A stretch of 64,000 bases of DNA from Caenorhabditis elegans (taxonomy: Eukaryota > Nematoda > Chromadorea > Rhabditida > Rhabditidae). Numbering within the stretch: the stretch's first letter is position 1; each line of letters opens with the position of its first letter. Shown here piece by piece: positions 1 to 10,198 of this stretch. Under the pieces are notes generated by a model. It was not told the origin of the DNA and ran no database searches. It was given only the letters and a program-made list of their open reading frames with translations. A program made the translations under genes and the position numbers. Location: contig NC_003283.11 in NCBI RefSeq assembly GCF_000002985.6, forward strand, positions 3,906,001 to 3,970,000, read 5' to 3'.

Positions 1-119
1 CCCACTTTCATTCTCTCTCCCGCAATTTTCTCTCTATCTCTGCGTTTCCATGTACTTTTTCTATCTCATCGTGTTTTCTGACACCAGACATTTTTCACTT
101 TCCATCGACCATTTATTGG

Positions 120-128
120 TATTTTCAG
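120..128 (+). promoter_or_regulatory. Possible SL1 trans-splice acceptor before the nuclear receptor
   Basis: TATTTTCAG lies 13 bases before the ATG at 141 and follows a pyrimidine-rich stretch with no obvious 5' splice site. This is the usual form of a nematode outron acceptor. It could instead be the acceptor of an intron whose first exon lies before the window. Confidence 0.4.
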
Positions 129-140
129 ATATTGTAAAAA

Positions 141-2381
141 ATGCAAAAATCCTCATTAATAAGCCATCGATTCTCGTTCTGCAAAGTTTGTGGCGGGAAA
201 GCCAATGGAAATCATTTTGGAATTCAAAGTTGTCGGGCGTGTGCTGCTTTTTTCAGGTTTTTTTCATAATTTTAAAATAAGTTAAAATAATTTAAAATCT
301 AAAAATTTTTAGAAGAGCAGCAAACTCAAAGTGGTCATCAATGAAATGCACAACTTTTGGTTGTGCGGACATGTTGTAAGTGTTTTTTAAAAATAAAGTT
401 CATATAAAATAACTTTTAAAAAAATTAAGAGTCCCTTGCAAACCATGTCGACTGAAAAGGTGTCAGGAGCAAGGAATGAGCACAACTAGTGAGTTTTTTT
501 AAATTTAATTTCTAAATTTTTAAAAATTAAGATTTTCAATTCGACCGTGATGCCCTGAAACGACTTTTAGTTCCAAAATCTGTGGAGAAATTTGTAGGAA
601 GGCCTGAATCTGTAATTTTTTGTGACATGACAGAAAGTACTTCGAAAACTTTTATCGATATTCGACCACTTATTGAAAAGACTTCTAATATCCTGAAAAA
701 TGGAGCAGAGGGTCCGATTTTTGGTAGAAATCAACTTCAGAAGCTGGCGAATGGATTCGAAAATTACACCAATGAGATTTCTGTGAAAATGATCAAGAAA
801 ATCGGAAAAAGTGAGACGGCGGATTGCTGGGAGTATTATATTACGACAACTGCCAAATGGCTTAATTATTTCAATGGATTCAAGCTCTTGTCACACGAAT
901 TACAGGTTGGAAAATATGTGTTCTTTATTGAAATTTTTTCAAAATAATCCAAATTTCTTCATTAAAAAATTTTGTGGTCTTCAAAAAAAACGATAAGTTT
1001 TGATAAATGAGCTATAACAAAACGGTTAACTGAGTACCTGTTAGCAATTAAAAATCACTTATTTTTTGATTTAAAGATTTTTGATCTGATACCTGGTTTT
1101 GGAGTTACATGCAAAAACATGAAAAACTAGGATTTTTTGAAAATTGGACCAAGCTCACTTCTATCGACTGTAACTCAGAAACATGAGGAGATCCAACGTT
1201 GCACTAAACTGATAAATTGTAGCCTATAATATGCACAATAATGTTGTAATGCATTACTTTTGTATATCTCTCATGGTTTCAAAGTTAGCACCGCTCAAAA
1301 ATAAAAAAGGCAATTTTGCAAGCGTTTTAGGCACTTTCAACAGATGTAGCGCTACCAATAAGCTATGCCTGAGTCTTAAAATTTCCAGTTTCATTTAACT
1401 AACTATCTAATACATCTACGCATACAAAGTTTTTGATTTCATGAGGAAATAAAAAAAATCGAAAAAAAATTTTTTTTTTCGTTGTCATAGTTCGGAGTTT
1501 TAAATAACCTGGAAGTTGACCGATATGGCTGATATCGTTGGGCTTGTCATTACTAACAGTCTTCTATACTACCACCAAAAAATATCTAAGAAAAAATCAA
1601 AACTGGAAAAAAACAACAAAACTTATTGACTGACCTAATAACACAATTTTGGAATACTCCATTTTTGATTTTCTTTTATCCTAAAAATTCTAAAAATCAT
1701 CAAATTTCCAGCTAAAAATCACACTTGCCGTCTGGCACGTCTGGGGTCGTTTGGAGAAGCACGCCATCACCGCACTGCTCAGAAAACAGAAAATGTTCAC
1801 TGATCGGCAGTCTATCGTAGTTGGACGAAATCTACTTATCAATTTGGAAGTATTCCTATACGATCACACCTGGCTAACTAAATATGAGCCTGAGCAAGTT
1901 GAATTGTGAGTTTTGCACTTTTAAATGAATTAAATGTAACAACTATATGATTATTCAGCTTCACCGGAGTTAAATCATTGGAGCTTGATGAGGTCATCAG
2001 TTGTCTAGTAGACTTGGAGCCAACTCACGTGGAACTCACTTATATGCTGGCTCAACTGAGCTTTCAGTATGCTGGTCAACGATTTCAAGGCGAAATTTTG
2101 AAGGCCACTGAAAAATTTCAACAAATATTATCAGATGATCTTCATGAATATTATACCAATGAACTCGAAAAACCAAGATACTCGGATAGAGTTGCCAAAA
2201 TGATGAAGTGTAACAATATAATTCAGGTGATTAATGAACTAATTTTTGAAACATTTAAAACAAAAATTTGTTTCAGAAACACATTCGAGAAATCCGCCCG
2301 CGTGCTGACTTGGCCAGAACTTTCGAGATTTTCTGTGTGGAATTTTCGCATCCCGAAGTGTTCCATGATACAGGATTTTAA
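141..2381 (+). CDS. Nuclear hormone receptor (nematode-expanded, HNF4-like class), 392 aa, 7 exons
   Basis: Ligand-regulated transcription factor of the expanded nematode NHR family, acting in the nucleus. Exons: 141-256, 313-375, 430-488, 532-905, 1712-1905, 1959-2226, 2277-2381; they join in frame to 393 codons. The N-terminus carries a C4 DNA-binding domain: finger 1 has Cys14, Cys17, Cys31 and Cys34 with the canonical 2-13-2 spacing, followed by FFRR; finger 2 has Cys51, Cys56, Cys63 and Cys66, ending [10 protein letters not shown]. Finger 2 starts C-x4-C instead of the usual C-x5-C, as in some nematode receptors. The rest is a divergent helical ligand-binding domain ending EVFHDTGF. The ATG at 141 is chosen because it opens the frame 13 residues before Cys14, and TATTTTCAG just upstream could be a trans-splice acceptor. 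Intron 4 (906-1711) is unusually long. The specific nhr number is not recognised. Confidence 0.88.
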
Positions 2382-3097
2382 ATAATTCAATTGTTAATAT
2401 CTTTTTCAAATATTGATTTTAAATGAAAATTTTGTATTTATTGAAAAAAAAAGAAGTTCTATATTCCAAAAAATTACTATAGCCAACTACTTTGATAATT
2501 TAATAATTACGGTAGGGTGCAAAAAAAGTGTTTTTGACAATTTTGCAACAAAAAAAAATCAAAGAGAGTATTTTTAGATTATTTTTAAATTCCTGCGCAA
2601 GCCAGTTTAGTCTTACATTTAATTTTTTTAAAGCAGTCGAAATCACAAAAAAAGTCGAAACCACAAAAATTTATCGTTAAAAAAATTAAATTTAAGAAGA
2701 ACAAGCCAGTTTTGAAATTTTCCGTTTTCCGGTAAAAATATTCTGAAAAATCCTGGAATAAGCACCGCAGTTCTTGGTTCGATCTGTTTTCTTGTTACTA
2801 GGAAAAATATAAAAAGGAAGATAATACTACGTACAAGCTATTTATCAAGTTTTACTAGAATCTGTGTAATTGTCACTTTGTGAATATTTTGATCTACGCA
2901 AAAAAATATATTTTCAACAATAGCTTTTTATGACGAATCTATAATATTAATTGAGCATGTTTTTTCTTGGGTGTTTTTCTTGTAAGCTAAAGAAAATTAA
3001 GCAGAATTCAAAAAATCTCGTCTAATTTTGTGAACAGCGCCGTTTGGGACTATATAAGTAGAATGAATCTACCATTAGCTCTGGATATCTGCAAAAC
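2382..3097. other. Intergenic, AT-rich; TATA box of the next receptor
   Basis: I see no coding signal or repeat unit here. ACTATATAAG near 3050-3059 is a TATA-like box about 40 bases before the ATG of the SRX pseudogene. Confidence 0.6.
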
Positions 3098-3739
3098 ATG
3101 GAGGCAGCAAATGAAACAACATACGCTTTAATACCTGTGAGTTTTTGAATTAGAAAAAAAAATTAAATTTCCATTTCAGATAACACTTATCGGCGCTACT
3201 TTAAACATTTCAATCGTGTATGCTTTTCGGAAACTTCCATCATTGAATAACTCTTTCGGATACCTTTCCGCAAACCAATCTCTCGTAGATGCTTTTCATT
3301 CCATCATTTTCTTAGTTTACTTCTGTCCAATGGTTCTTTTGTAAGTCGAAATCACAAAAATTTATTGTTAAAAGATTTAAATTTAAGGAATCAACAAATC
3401 ATGAAAGACTATTCATATTTTATGGGCTTCGGTCTTGTTTTCTGCTACGAATTGTCTGTTCTCACTCATTTAGTAATCACCATTAATAGATTTGTGGCGG
3501 TGTGGTTTCCATTGAAGTATAAAATATGGTTTAGTGTGGAAAACACCAAAAAGATGATTGCTCTATTGTGAATTTACGAGAGCATAATGGCAACGGTGTT
3601 TTATCAAGGTACGTGTTTCAGGTTGAGTAACAGAGGTGAAATTGGTTTGGCGGGTTCCATTTTTCGTTTTTTATTGTAGCTCTGGTTTATATGGTTATAG
3701 TCAAGGTGGTATTTATGTCTTTCACAGGTGCGTGACTTG

Positions 3740-3900
3740 TGGCGGCGTGACGGCAATTGTCGCTCGGCAAAATATTTTTTCATCAATATCGGCAAATCGG
3801 CAATTTGCCGGTTTGTCGATTTGCCGGAAATTTTCTTTTTCGGCAAGTTGTCGATTGGTCGTTGGCCGGATATCAATTTGCCGGAAGCCGGAAAAGGGTT
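3740..3900. repeat. CGGCAA/TTGCCG-rich repeat in a pseudogene intron
   Basis: Imperfect alternation of CGGCAAAT, TTGCCGG and TTTGCCGAT units, a dispersed Caenorhabditis repeat. Similar sequence occurs near 26215-26340 and 47598-47680. It creates several overlapping spurious reading frames on both strands. Confidence 0.65.
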
Positions 3901-4033
3901 TTTTTTTCAAAAAAATTTTCCCTTTTCTTTAGACATTTCTACAGAATTTGCTTACTTTTAAAAATACATCTAGGCACATTTATAGGATGCGTACAATTTT
4001 ACAGATTAAAATTGAAATTCTGAAATTTCCAAA

Positions 4034-4077
4034 CTCACACCATCGCCTTTCTCGACTCACACCATCGCCTTTCTCGC
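4034..4077. repeat. Two-copy 22-bp tandem repeat
   Basis: The unit ACTCACACCATCGCCTTTCTCG-like occurs twice head to tail inside intron 3 of the SRX pseudogene. Confidence 0.7.
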
Positions 4078-5162
4078 TTGCACACAAGCTATAGTTCCCG
4101 AGACTCGCGAAACGTCGGCCGCAGTACTCAGAGTGTTACGATTTTTTTGGAAGACGCGCCCGTCCCCAAAAAAACCCTTAAAACTTACAACTTACAGACC
4201 TAAAAAGCGCTAAACAAAGAAACATTTAAAGCATATGTGTCCGCAGAAATACCACTTTACCTGTGCAGTTTTTTTCCAACAACTGTTCTGTTATATTATT
4301 GGAATCAATTTATTTGAATCCAAACTTTATTTCAAATTCAAAAATCTTTTTAGTTCTCTGCCACGTGGCATTCTTGGAAGAAATACATTTTATTCAATTC
4401 ACAAATACCGTGTTCTGTGGATACATTGGATGGTATGAAGACTTTGTGAAAAACGCCGTAATTGTGATTATCATTGTGCTTCTCGATATTTCAACCATTT
4501 TTCGTGTTCACCAAGCATCCAGAAATGTTTGTCAGAACTTACATTGCCCTTTTATAAATACTCATTTTCTTCAGTCGTCTGCGCATCGTGGAGAAGAAGG
4601 GAAAAAGTTATCGGCACGCGATATGCGATTTCTTCAGCAAACTGTTTTTCAAGGAACTATATTTTTGGTGGAACTATTGGCATATTTTTTCTTTTCCAAG
4701 TTTTTTTGAAAACCCATGGATCATCTTTTTCGCGACTTCGTTTGGATGGGTAGCCGTTCATGCGATTGATGGGTAAATTGCAACTGTTTCAAAAGTTAAT
4801 CTGACTTTTCTGATTTAGAATGATAGTGATTGTATGTAATCCGGAAGTCAGAAATTATTTGATTGGAAACAAGAAAGTGGGCAATTCTCAGAGCGTGTCA
4901 AAAGCAACGGATGATGGGAAATCTGAACCAGGGCGTCAAGCATAGCCTGCAAATTATCGAATATTTTCTCAAGAAATTTAAAATTAGATTTTTGTTGCTT
5001 TATTAGAAACTAACCGCGTGGTCATTTGATCAATGTTTTTTGTTTACCAATCGTGTTTTGCAAATAGAAAACTAGTTTTCTTTGTATTTCAACAACCTTC
5101 TGTATTTATACCATAATGTTTTCTCGATAAATTTGTAAATTGGTCAATTTCCAAGTTTCAAC

Positions 5163-5321
5163 ATGAAAACACTTTCCTTCATTTTCACTGTTTTGCTAAT
5201 ATTCTTGTCAAACGTCATTATTGCCCAAATCGTACCACCACCACCACTTCCGCATAGAGTTGCCCGAGAGTTTTGGAATCCAATGCAAGGACCGTTCGGA
5301 GCGGCGAAAGATTCGGCATAA
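5163..5321 (+). CDS. Small secreted peptide, 52 aa, single exon
   Basis: An ATG-to-TAA frame encoding 52 residues. Residues 1-21 form a clear signal peptide: Lys2, then a hydrophobic core LSFIFTVLLIFLSNVII, with likely cleavage after the Ala of IIA-Q. The mature peptide of about 31 residues starts QIVPPPPLPHR and ends GPFGAAKDSA. It is proline-rich at the start and has no cysteine, so it is not a disulfide-rich defensin type. TATTTATA lies about 55 bases upstream and AATAAA-like sequence (GATAAATATT) follows the stop, which supports an independent short gene. The family is not recognised. A nematode-specific secreted or neuropeptide-like peptide is possible, but no dibasic processing or amidation site is seen. 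The evidence is the signal peptide, the gene punctuation and the lack of any overlapping alternative. Confidence 0.62.
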   Translation: MKTLSFIFTVLLIFLSNVIIAQIVPPPPLPHRVAREFWNPMQGPFGAAKDSA

Positions 5322-5870
5322 GTTATTTGTAGATATTTTAAATGATTTTTTCTTTTTTTAGTTTTTTCGATAAATATTAACTTTTACAGTCTTGATATTA
5401 TTTATAAATTTACCTTACTTTTATTATTTTTATTATTTCGAAAATGTCAATTTGACAGTATTTCTGTTTTCAGTGTGATCTTTTAAATTTAATGTAGAAA
5501 ATCGAAAAATGTCAAAATTTTTAGTTTTTCCGCATCTTTTTATGAACCTGTTTCAAGCTGAAACCTGAATATTATTTTCTAGGCTGTTGTCAACGTTTAC
5601 CGGCAATTGAAAAAGCGATGGGCTCGCCCACTACGACCGATGCACCATGCCTAGTTTGACAAATTTCAATCGCACTCTATTGAACGCTTTTTCTCTTTTT
5701 TATTTTTAAACTTGAAGTTTTTAAGAGAAAAATTTACCAAATCACTTTCAAGAAATTTTCGGAAATGTCTAAAACAAATTTGGATCGTCTGCGTTGAACT
5801 TTTGATAATAGCCTACAAAACTGAACTTTCGCATACTACACGTACAATTATTTGATTTTTTAATTTGCGT
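5322..5870. other. Intergenic, AT-rich
   Basis: No gene seen. A GC-richer patch at 5581-5655 begins CTAGGC and ends GCCTAG, which may mark a short degenerate foldback element. Confidence 0.4.
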
Positions 5871-5880
5871 CTATAAAATA
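5871..5880 (+). promoter_or_regulatory. TATA box of the small cysteine-containing ORF
   Basis: CTATAAAATA lies 35 bases before the ATG at 5915, a normal TATA-to-start distance for a short nematode 5' UTR. Confidence 0.45.
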
Positions 5881-5914
5881 GGTTCATTTGAAAAGCAGTC
5901 CAAAAGAGCAGACA

Positions 5915-6166
5915 ATGTCTACTCAACTCGGAAAAACAAGATCTTCCAATTTTCGTCTCGTTCTAATAGATTTATATTTCGAAGCACCGACTGCGGGAAC
6001 TTACTATACGATGTCTGATATATGTGCGTGTTATAGCAGGAAGACCGGATATTATTGTACAATTGATTGTACTGTTGTTTTTGGAAAATGTGTTCCGCTG
6101 AAGGCAAGAACTTTGATGCAGTCTGGAATAATACTAACTCCAAAATACAAGAAGAGTTCACAGTGA
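5915..6166 (+). CDS. Hypothetical small cysteine-containing protein, 83 aa
   Basis: Open frame from the ATG at 5915 to a TGA at 6164-6166. It is supported by a good TATA box upstream but has no signal peptide. The central part has five cysteines in the pattern C-x1-C-x8-C-x3-C-x6-C (CACYSRKTGYYC through CTVVFGKC), and the C-terminus is basic (KYKKSSQ). The clustered cysteines suggest a small disulfide or metal-binding fold. The lack of an export signal leaves three options: a cytosolic protein, an exon of a longer gene with an unseen first exon, or a decayed copy. The family is not recognised. Confidence 0.35.
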   Translation: MSTQLGKTRSSNFRLVLIDLYFEAPTAGTYYTMSDICACYSRKTGYYCTIDCTVVFGKCVPLKARTLMQSGIILTPKYKKSSQ

Positions 6167-6740
6167 CCCTTTGCTCACGTCGATAACTAGTAAAGGTTCA
6201 CGTTCCTATCCAACACTAACTGATTAATTAAATAACAAAGTTCATCGTGAAAAGTGAAAAATAATTGTGGATAATTGGATGTTTCAGACGATCGAAATTC
6301 GGTTTTGTATCTATAATTTAAATAGGAGCAAAGTTTTCGCTCCGCTTCTTTATGAGGTCAAGTTAAGCATTATGGTAGACGATCCATTATTCAAACACTA
6401 TGTACAGCTGGATGACTCTCTAAATTGCTAGCGGACACCACTACCGACTAAGCTATTGCTACTGAAGTTTAGCTAGCGTGATTCATCTCCAGGATTTGAA
6501 GAAATTTTCTTTTAGCTACATTAAATCTGACCAAAAAAAATTTCTAGAAAATTTGTCTGATTATGAGTCAGTGTTCTTCTGATTTCTCCAACTGTCATCA
6601 AAACTCATCAGCACCTTCACAAGTGTGCAAAAATGAGCATAATGGTGTCTATATTACAAAATACAATTTTGTTCCTAGACTCTAAGATTTTATGATTCTT
6701 AGAATTAAAGATACAAAAAGCTATTTACCACTTTGGTGCT
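6167..6740. other. Intergenic, AT-rich
   Basis: No gene or clear repeat seen. CTCTTATATAAATC near 6738-6751 is a TATA-like box about 60 bases before the ATG of the next SRX gene. Confidence 0.5.
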
Positions 6741-6808
6741 CTTATATAAATCAGAGCGAGACCTTCATTTTCCTGTCGCATTGAAATTAATTTCAAAACT
6801 AATTTCCG

Positions 6809-8491
6809 ATGGATTCATACCAAATCGTTTTTGCTCTGATCCCGGTCAGTTTATCCCAAATTCTAAAACACTTAAAATCAATTTTATGTTCAGATCACAC
6901 TTCTCGGATCTGTGTTGAATTGGAGCATATTCTACAGCATTCACAAGCTTCAGTCTCTCAACAACTCATTTGGATACTTGTCGGCAAACCAAGCGTTCTC
7001 CGATGCTCTTCACTCAACCACGTTCCTCCTGTATTTTTGTCCAATGGTGTTACTGTAAGTTGTGGTTTTTGTTTTTTTTTTGTTTTTTTGTCTAACACAG
7101 TTGTTTGCATTAATAAGCTTCAGATGGGCCCAAATGTGCAAAACCAGGCTTTGTAAAAATATTTGAAACTCCCGGGCGCTTCCGTGTCGCCTGCCTGAAA
7201 CCTTCTGAATTGACGCAGCTTTTTTTTTACTTTGTTGGGATTAAGCAGAATGCGCGAAAACGCCGCCTTGCGGCGACCCCCGCCTGCCTCGCGCCGCGAG
7301 CATCACCTTCTAAATAATGCGGAGCGGAGCCCGAAAAGTGTCGGCCGCGTCGAAAGAACCACTTTTCGCACTATGTGGCATAAATGCAAAGTCTTTGACT
7401 ACTCGCCAAAGTGTAGAAATGAGGCAAGAGGCCGGAGTGAGACAGGCAGGTGGGAGGCAGGCCCTGAAACCGCGCCTTCCTCCCATGAAAGCCATTGTCC
7501 GGGTACCGTAGTTTAGGGCCTAAAAATCCCGATAAATTGCATCTTAACCACAATTTCCTTTTTTCTTTGAAAACATACAAAATTTCCCTACTGTTAAAGT
7601 TTCAAACCTTTCAACAAACTTTAAGTTTCCAGTGACCACCCATTCCTGAAAGCTTACTCCCATCACTGTGGTTTCGTTATTCTTTTCTGCTACGAACTCT
7701 CCGTTTTCACCCATTTCGCCATTTCAATCAATCGATTTTTTGCCGTTTGGATGCCTCTCAAATACGAGTCCATGTTCAACATCAAACGTACCAGATGGAT
7801 GATAGTTTTCATGTGGATTTTTATTGGATCCATTGCAGTTCTCTTCTACCAAAGTGCGCTTTACCAGTTTTCGAGCATTATTATAAAACTGTGAGAAAAA
7901 TTCCAGAGTTCTGCTATCTCTACTACGACGAGGCAACTCATTTCTTCACGTTTACCAATACAGAGTTTTGCGGAATGATTGGGTGGTATGGGGATTTTTT
8001 GAAGAATGCTGTAATTGTTGCGGTGGTAGTTTCCTTGGACATTCTTACTGTTATAAAAGTGCGATTTTCCCGAAAAAAGGTAAACTACTTTTAAAAAACT
8101 TCTGGCAGGCTTTCAAGTTTGAATTTTGTTCAGATCCAAGCTAGAGTAAACCAGGAAAACCAAAACAAGCTTTCTCAAAGGGACATTCGTTTTCTCAAAC
8201 AGGCAGTCTTCCAAGCATCCGTATTCATGTTGGAGCTTTTGACATACTTCTTCTTTCCTCTCTACTTCCAAAACCGCTGGGTCGTTTTCTTCGGAACTTC
8301 ATTCGCCTGGGTCGCTGTCCACGCGGCTGATGGGTAAGTGATCAGAATTTGTAGTCATATATTTTTACTTCAATCTATTCAGAATGGTTGTTATCGTCTG
8401 TAATCCAGAAGTCCGAAAATTCCTGATGAACAAGAAAACAAATTCAATGAATTCAACGGCAAGCAGAACAACCAATTTGAACGACGTCTAA
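6809..8491 (+). CDS. SRX-family seven-transmembrane chemoreceptor, 299 aa, 6 exons
   Basis: Predicted sensory G-protein-coupled receptor of nematode class SRX (Pfam 7TM_GPCR_Srx type), expected in cilia of chemosensory neurons. Exons: 6809-6844, 6894-7054, 7633-7853, 7907-8079, 8134-8333, 8383-8491; joined in frame to 300 codons. Motifs: LNWSIFYSIHKLQS in TM1, NNSFGYLSANQAFSDALHST leading into TM2, FCYELSVFTHFAISINRFFAVW in TM3 and intracellular loop 2, FCGMIGWYGDFLKN before TM5, LSQRDIRFLKQAVFQ before TM6, AWVAVHAADG in TM7, then NPEVRKF. All exon lengths match the intact paralogues, and no lesion is seen. Intron 2 (7055-7632) carries a GC-rich repeat. The gene lies just upstream of a mariner and in the opposite orientation to it. 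Confidence 0.88.
7160..7512. repeat. GC-rich dispersed element in SRX intron 2
   Basis: The intron abruptly becomes GC-rich with CGCCTGCCT, GAGGCAGG and GGCCGCGTC units, unlike flanking AT-rich intron sequence. Similar units recur at 21595-21836 and 36601-36803. It looks like a non-autonomous DNA transposon. Terminal repeats were not resolved. Confidence 0.5.
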
Positions 8492-8743
8492 TTGAATCTT
8501 GATATAATACAATTATTTATTTTGATATCCTTCTCTTAAAATTGTATTCGTTCATTTTTGTATTTTAACAGACTAAAAATAATACATATTTATCCAGTTA
8601 GTAACAGTACTATTAGTTTTGAATTGCGTGGAGACCGAAGAAGCCATGTTAAAAATACAAAAAATATTTTAAAAAAAGGCAACAAACGAAATGGAAATCT
8701 GAAAATTGGTGAGATCAAAGAAAAAAAAAACATAAAATATGTA

Positions 8744-9985
8744 TCAGGTTGTCCCATAAGTTTTTGTACTATTTTTTTTTTGAAAAAAATTTATTTCTCT
8801 CAAGCGACAAGTAGTACTATTCACACAAGTATTCACCATTAGTGTCCACCACTTGTTGCCATTTACTAGGTAACATCATGATGCCACGGGAGAAGAAATC
8901 CGGCGAACGCGATGAGAAGAAAGTGGAGAGTTCAGTTTTGAGATGCTCTTCGTCGTCGAATTGCTTGTCGCGCATGTAGTCACTGAGAGACAAGAACAAA
9001 TGGTAGTCGGTTGGTGCAAGATCTGGAGAATATGGTGGATGCGGTAAAACAGTCCAACCAAGATCTTGCAGCTTTTGGAAAGTCTTCTTGGCGACATGAG
9101 GCCTAGCATTATCGTGAAGAAAATATAGTTTTTCATATTTTCCGTTGGTCTTTTCTGCAACTCGGTCCAATTGGGCACAATAGTAATCAGCAGTGATAGT
9201 TTTATTAGTTGGCAACAATTCCCAGTGCACGGGTCCTTGAACACCCCACCAGACACAGATCATAATCTTTTTTGGGTGAAGATCAGGCTTTGGCGTCGGT
9301 ATTCCTTTCTCACCGATCGGAAGCCATTGACGTTTTCTGGAATGGTTAACATAGAGCACCCACTTCTCATCTCCAGTAACCAGATTGTTCAGCCAATCGA
9401 ACTTTCGACGAAAAGTTAGAAGTTGAGTACAAACGTTGACCCGAGTGAGCTTCTGTGATGCCGAAAGTTCATGAGGCACCCAAGTTCCAAGTTTTGAAGT
9501 AAAACCAAGGCGACCCAAGTGACGTGCAATTGTGCTATGACAACACTCAAGCTTCTCTTCCATTTCACGAAGACTAAGACGAGGCTCTTCCTCCACCAGC
9601 TTCACTAGGTCTTCTTCATTTAACTCTACCGGTCGCCCAGAACGTTCTATTTCTTCGAGACTGAAGTCGCCGTTCTTGAACTTTTGAAACCAACTCTTTG
9701 CTGTATTATAAGAGAGTGCTCCCTCACCCATCGCACCGCATATGTTTCGTTCCGCTTCCATTGCTGAATGAACAAGACGAAATTCATAAAGAAGAAGCAA
9801 TCTAACGTCTCGACGTTCAAGTTTGATGATTGTCATCGTGGCAAAGTAGAAATGGATGAAATGAATCTTTTCTGAAAGGGGACGACCCGACCTTGACACG
9901 ACCTACGATGAAAAAATTTTAAAACTTTCTAGAAGTTTTGGAAAAATATTTGAAAAAAAGTACAAAAACTTATGGGACAACCTGA
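8744..9985 (-). mobile_element. mariner element, apparently full-length, 1242 bp
   Basis: Both ends begin TCAGGTTGTCCCATAAGTTT and remain identical for about 27 bp, so these are perfect terminal inverted repeats. The element is flanked by TA on each side (8742-8743 and 9986-9987), the standard Tc1/mariner target duplication. It encodes one intact transposase on the minus strand. It lies between two SRX genes and interrupts neither. Confidence 0.93.
8817..9836 (-). CDS. mariner transposase, intact, 339 aa
   Basis: Cut-and-paste transposase that binds the terminal repeats and moves the element between TA sites in the nucleus. An N-terminal double helix-turn-helix region (residues about 1-110) includes TAKSWFQKFKNGDFSLEE and SGRPVE. 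The mariner signature WVPHEL follows, then the catalytic triad: Asp in VTGDEKW, Asp in LHDNARPH, and a third Asp in YSPDLAPTDYH. There are 34 residues between the second and third Asp, giving the DD34D of true mariners. Length fits the family (about 340 aa). An upstream in-frame ATG at 9899 would add 21 residues. The start at 9836 is preferred because it begins where family homology does. No stop or frameshift is seen, so this copy could be active. Confidence 0.9.
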   Translation of the reverse strand: MTIIKLERRDVRLLLLYEFRLVHSAMEAERNICGAMGEGALSYNTAKSWFQKFKNGDFSLEEIERSGRPVELNEEDLVKLVEEEPRLSLREMEEKLECCHSTIARHLGRLGFTSKLGTWVPHELSASQKLTRVNVCTQLLTFRRKFDWLNNLVTGDEKWVLYVNHSRKRQWLPIGEKGIPTPKPDLHPKKIMICVWWGVQGPVHWELLPTNKTITADYYCAQLDRVAEKTNGKYEKLYFLHDNARPHVAKKTFQKLQDLGWTVLPHPPYSPDLAPTDYHLFLSLSDYMRDKQFDDEEHLKTELSTFFSSRSPDFFSRGIMMLPSKWQQVVDTNGEYLCE

Positions 9986-10055
9986 TATTTTAATAATCAT
10001 TTTCTTAAAAATAATACTGTCCGCAAATATTTTAACCAATTGTTAATTACTTCGT

Positions 10056-10122
10056 CTTAGTCTTAGGCTTAGGCTTAGACTTAGACATAGAACTTGGCCT
10101 GAGCTTAGTCAAAGGCTTAGGC
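10056..10122. repeat. Degenerate interstitial TTAGGC telomere-type repeat
   Basis: Contains one perfect tandem pair TTAGGCTTAGGC at 10063-10074, flanked by variants TTAGTC, TTAGAC, TTAGAC, TTAGTC and a final TTAGGC. TTAGGC is the nematode telomere unit. Degenerate internal blocks are known from C. elegans chromosome arms. Confidence 0.8.
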
Positions 10123-10198
10123 AGGGCTGGAATGGGGAGTGGGAGAAAAAATAATGTAAAATGCGCAATTTTTTTGCAAATTTAAAGCACAAAATACT

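Larger units (their letters stand above)
3098..4945 (+). pseudogene. SRX-family chemoreceptor pseudogene
   Basis: Degenerate copy of a seven-transmembrane SRX receptor. Exon remnants: 3098-3136, 3180-3340, 3388-3608, 4354-4526, 4575-4772, 4819-4945. Family motifs remain: NSFGYLSANQSLVDAFHS, FCYELSVLTH, INRF and FCGYIGWYEDF. Two lesions are visible. First, an in-frame TGA at 3569-3571 sits where the paralogue at 10839 has a conserved Trp (ALLW). Second, a one-base shift near 4686-4709 puts ENPWIIFFATSF in a different frame from the preceding LLAYFFFSKF. Intron 3 (3609-4353) is swollen by CGGCAA-type repeat DNA. Exons 2 and 3 have the standard family lengths (161 and 221), so decay looks recent. 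It was closest to the 10839 gene, sharing NTKK and an acidic loop before the last helices. Confidence 0.85.

Noticed and set aside
3604-4023. Several overlapping frames on both strands rich in RQIADLPI-like repeats
   Set aside because: All derive from the CGGCAA/TTGCCG repeat inside the SRX pseudogene intron.
7232-7580. Open frames on both strands in a GC-rich patch
   Set aside because: High GC content alone creates them; the patch is a dispersed element in an intron.
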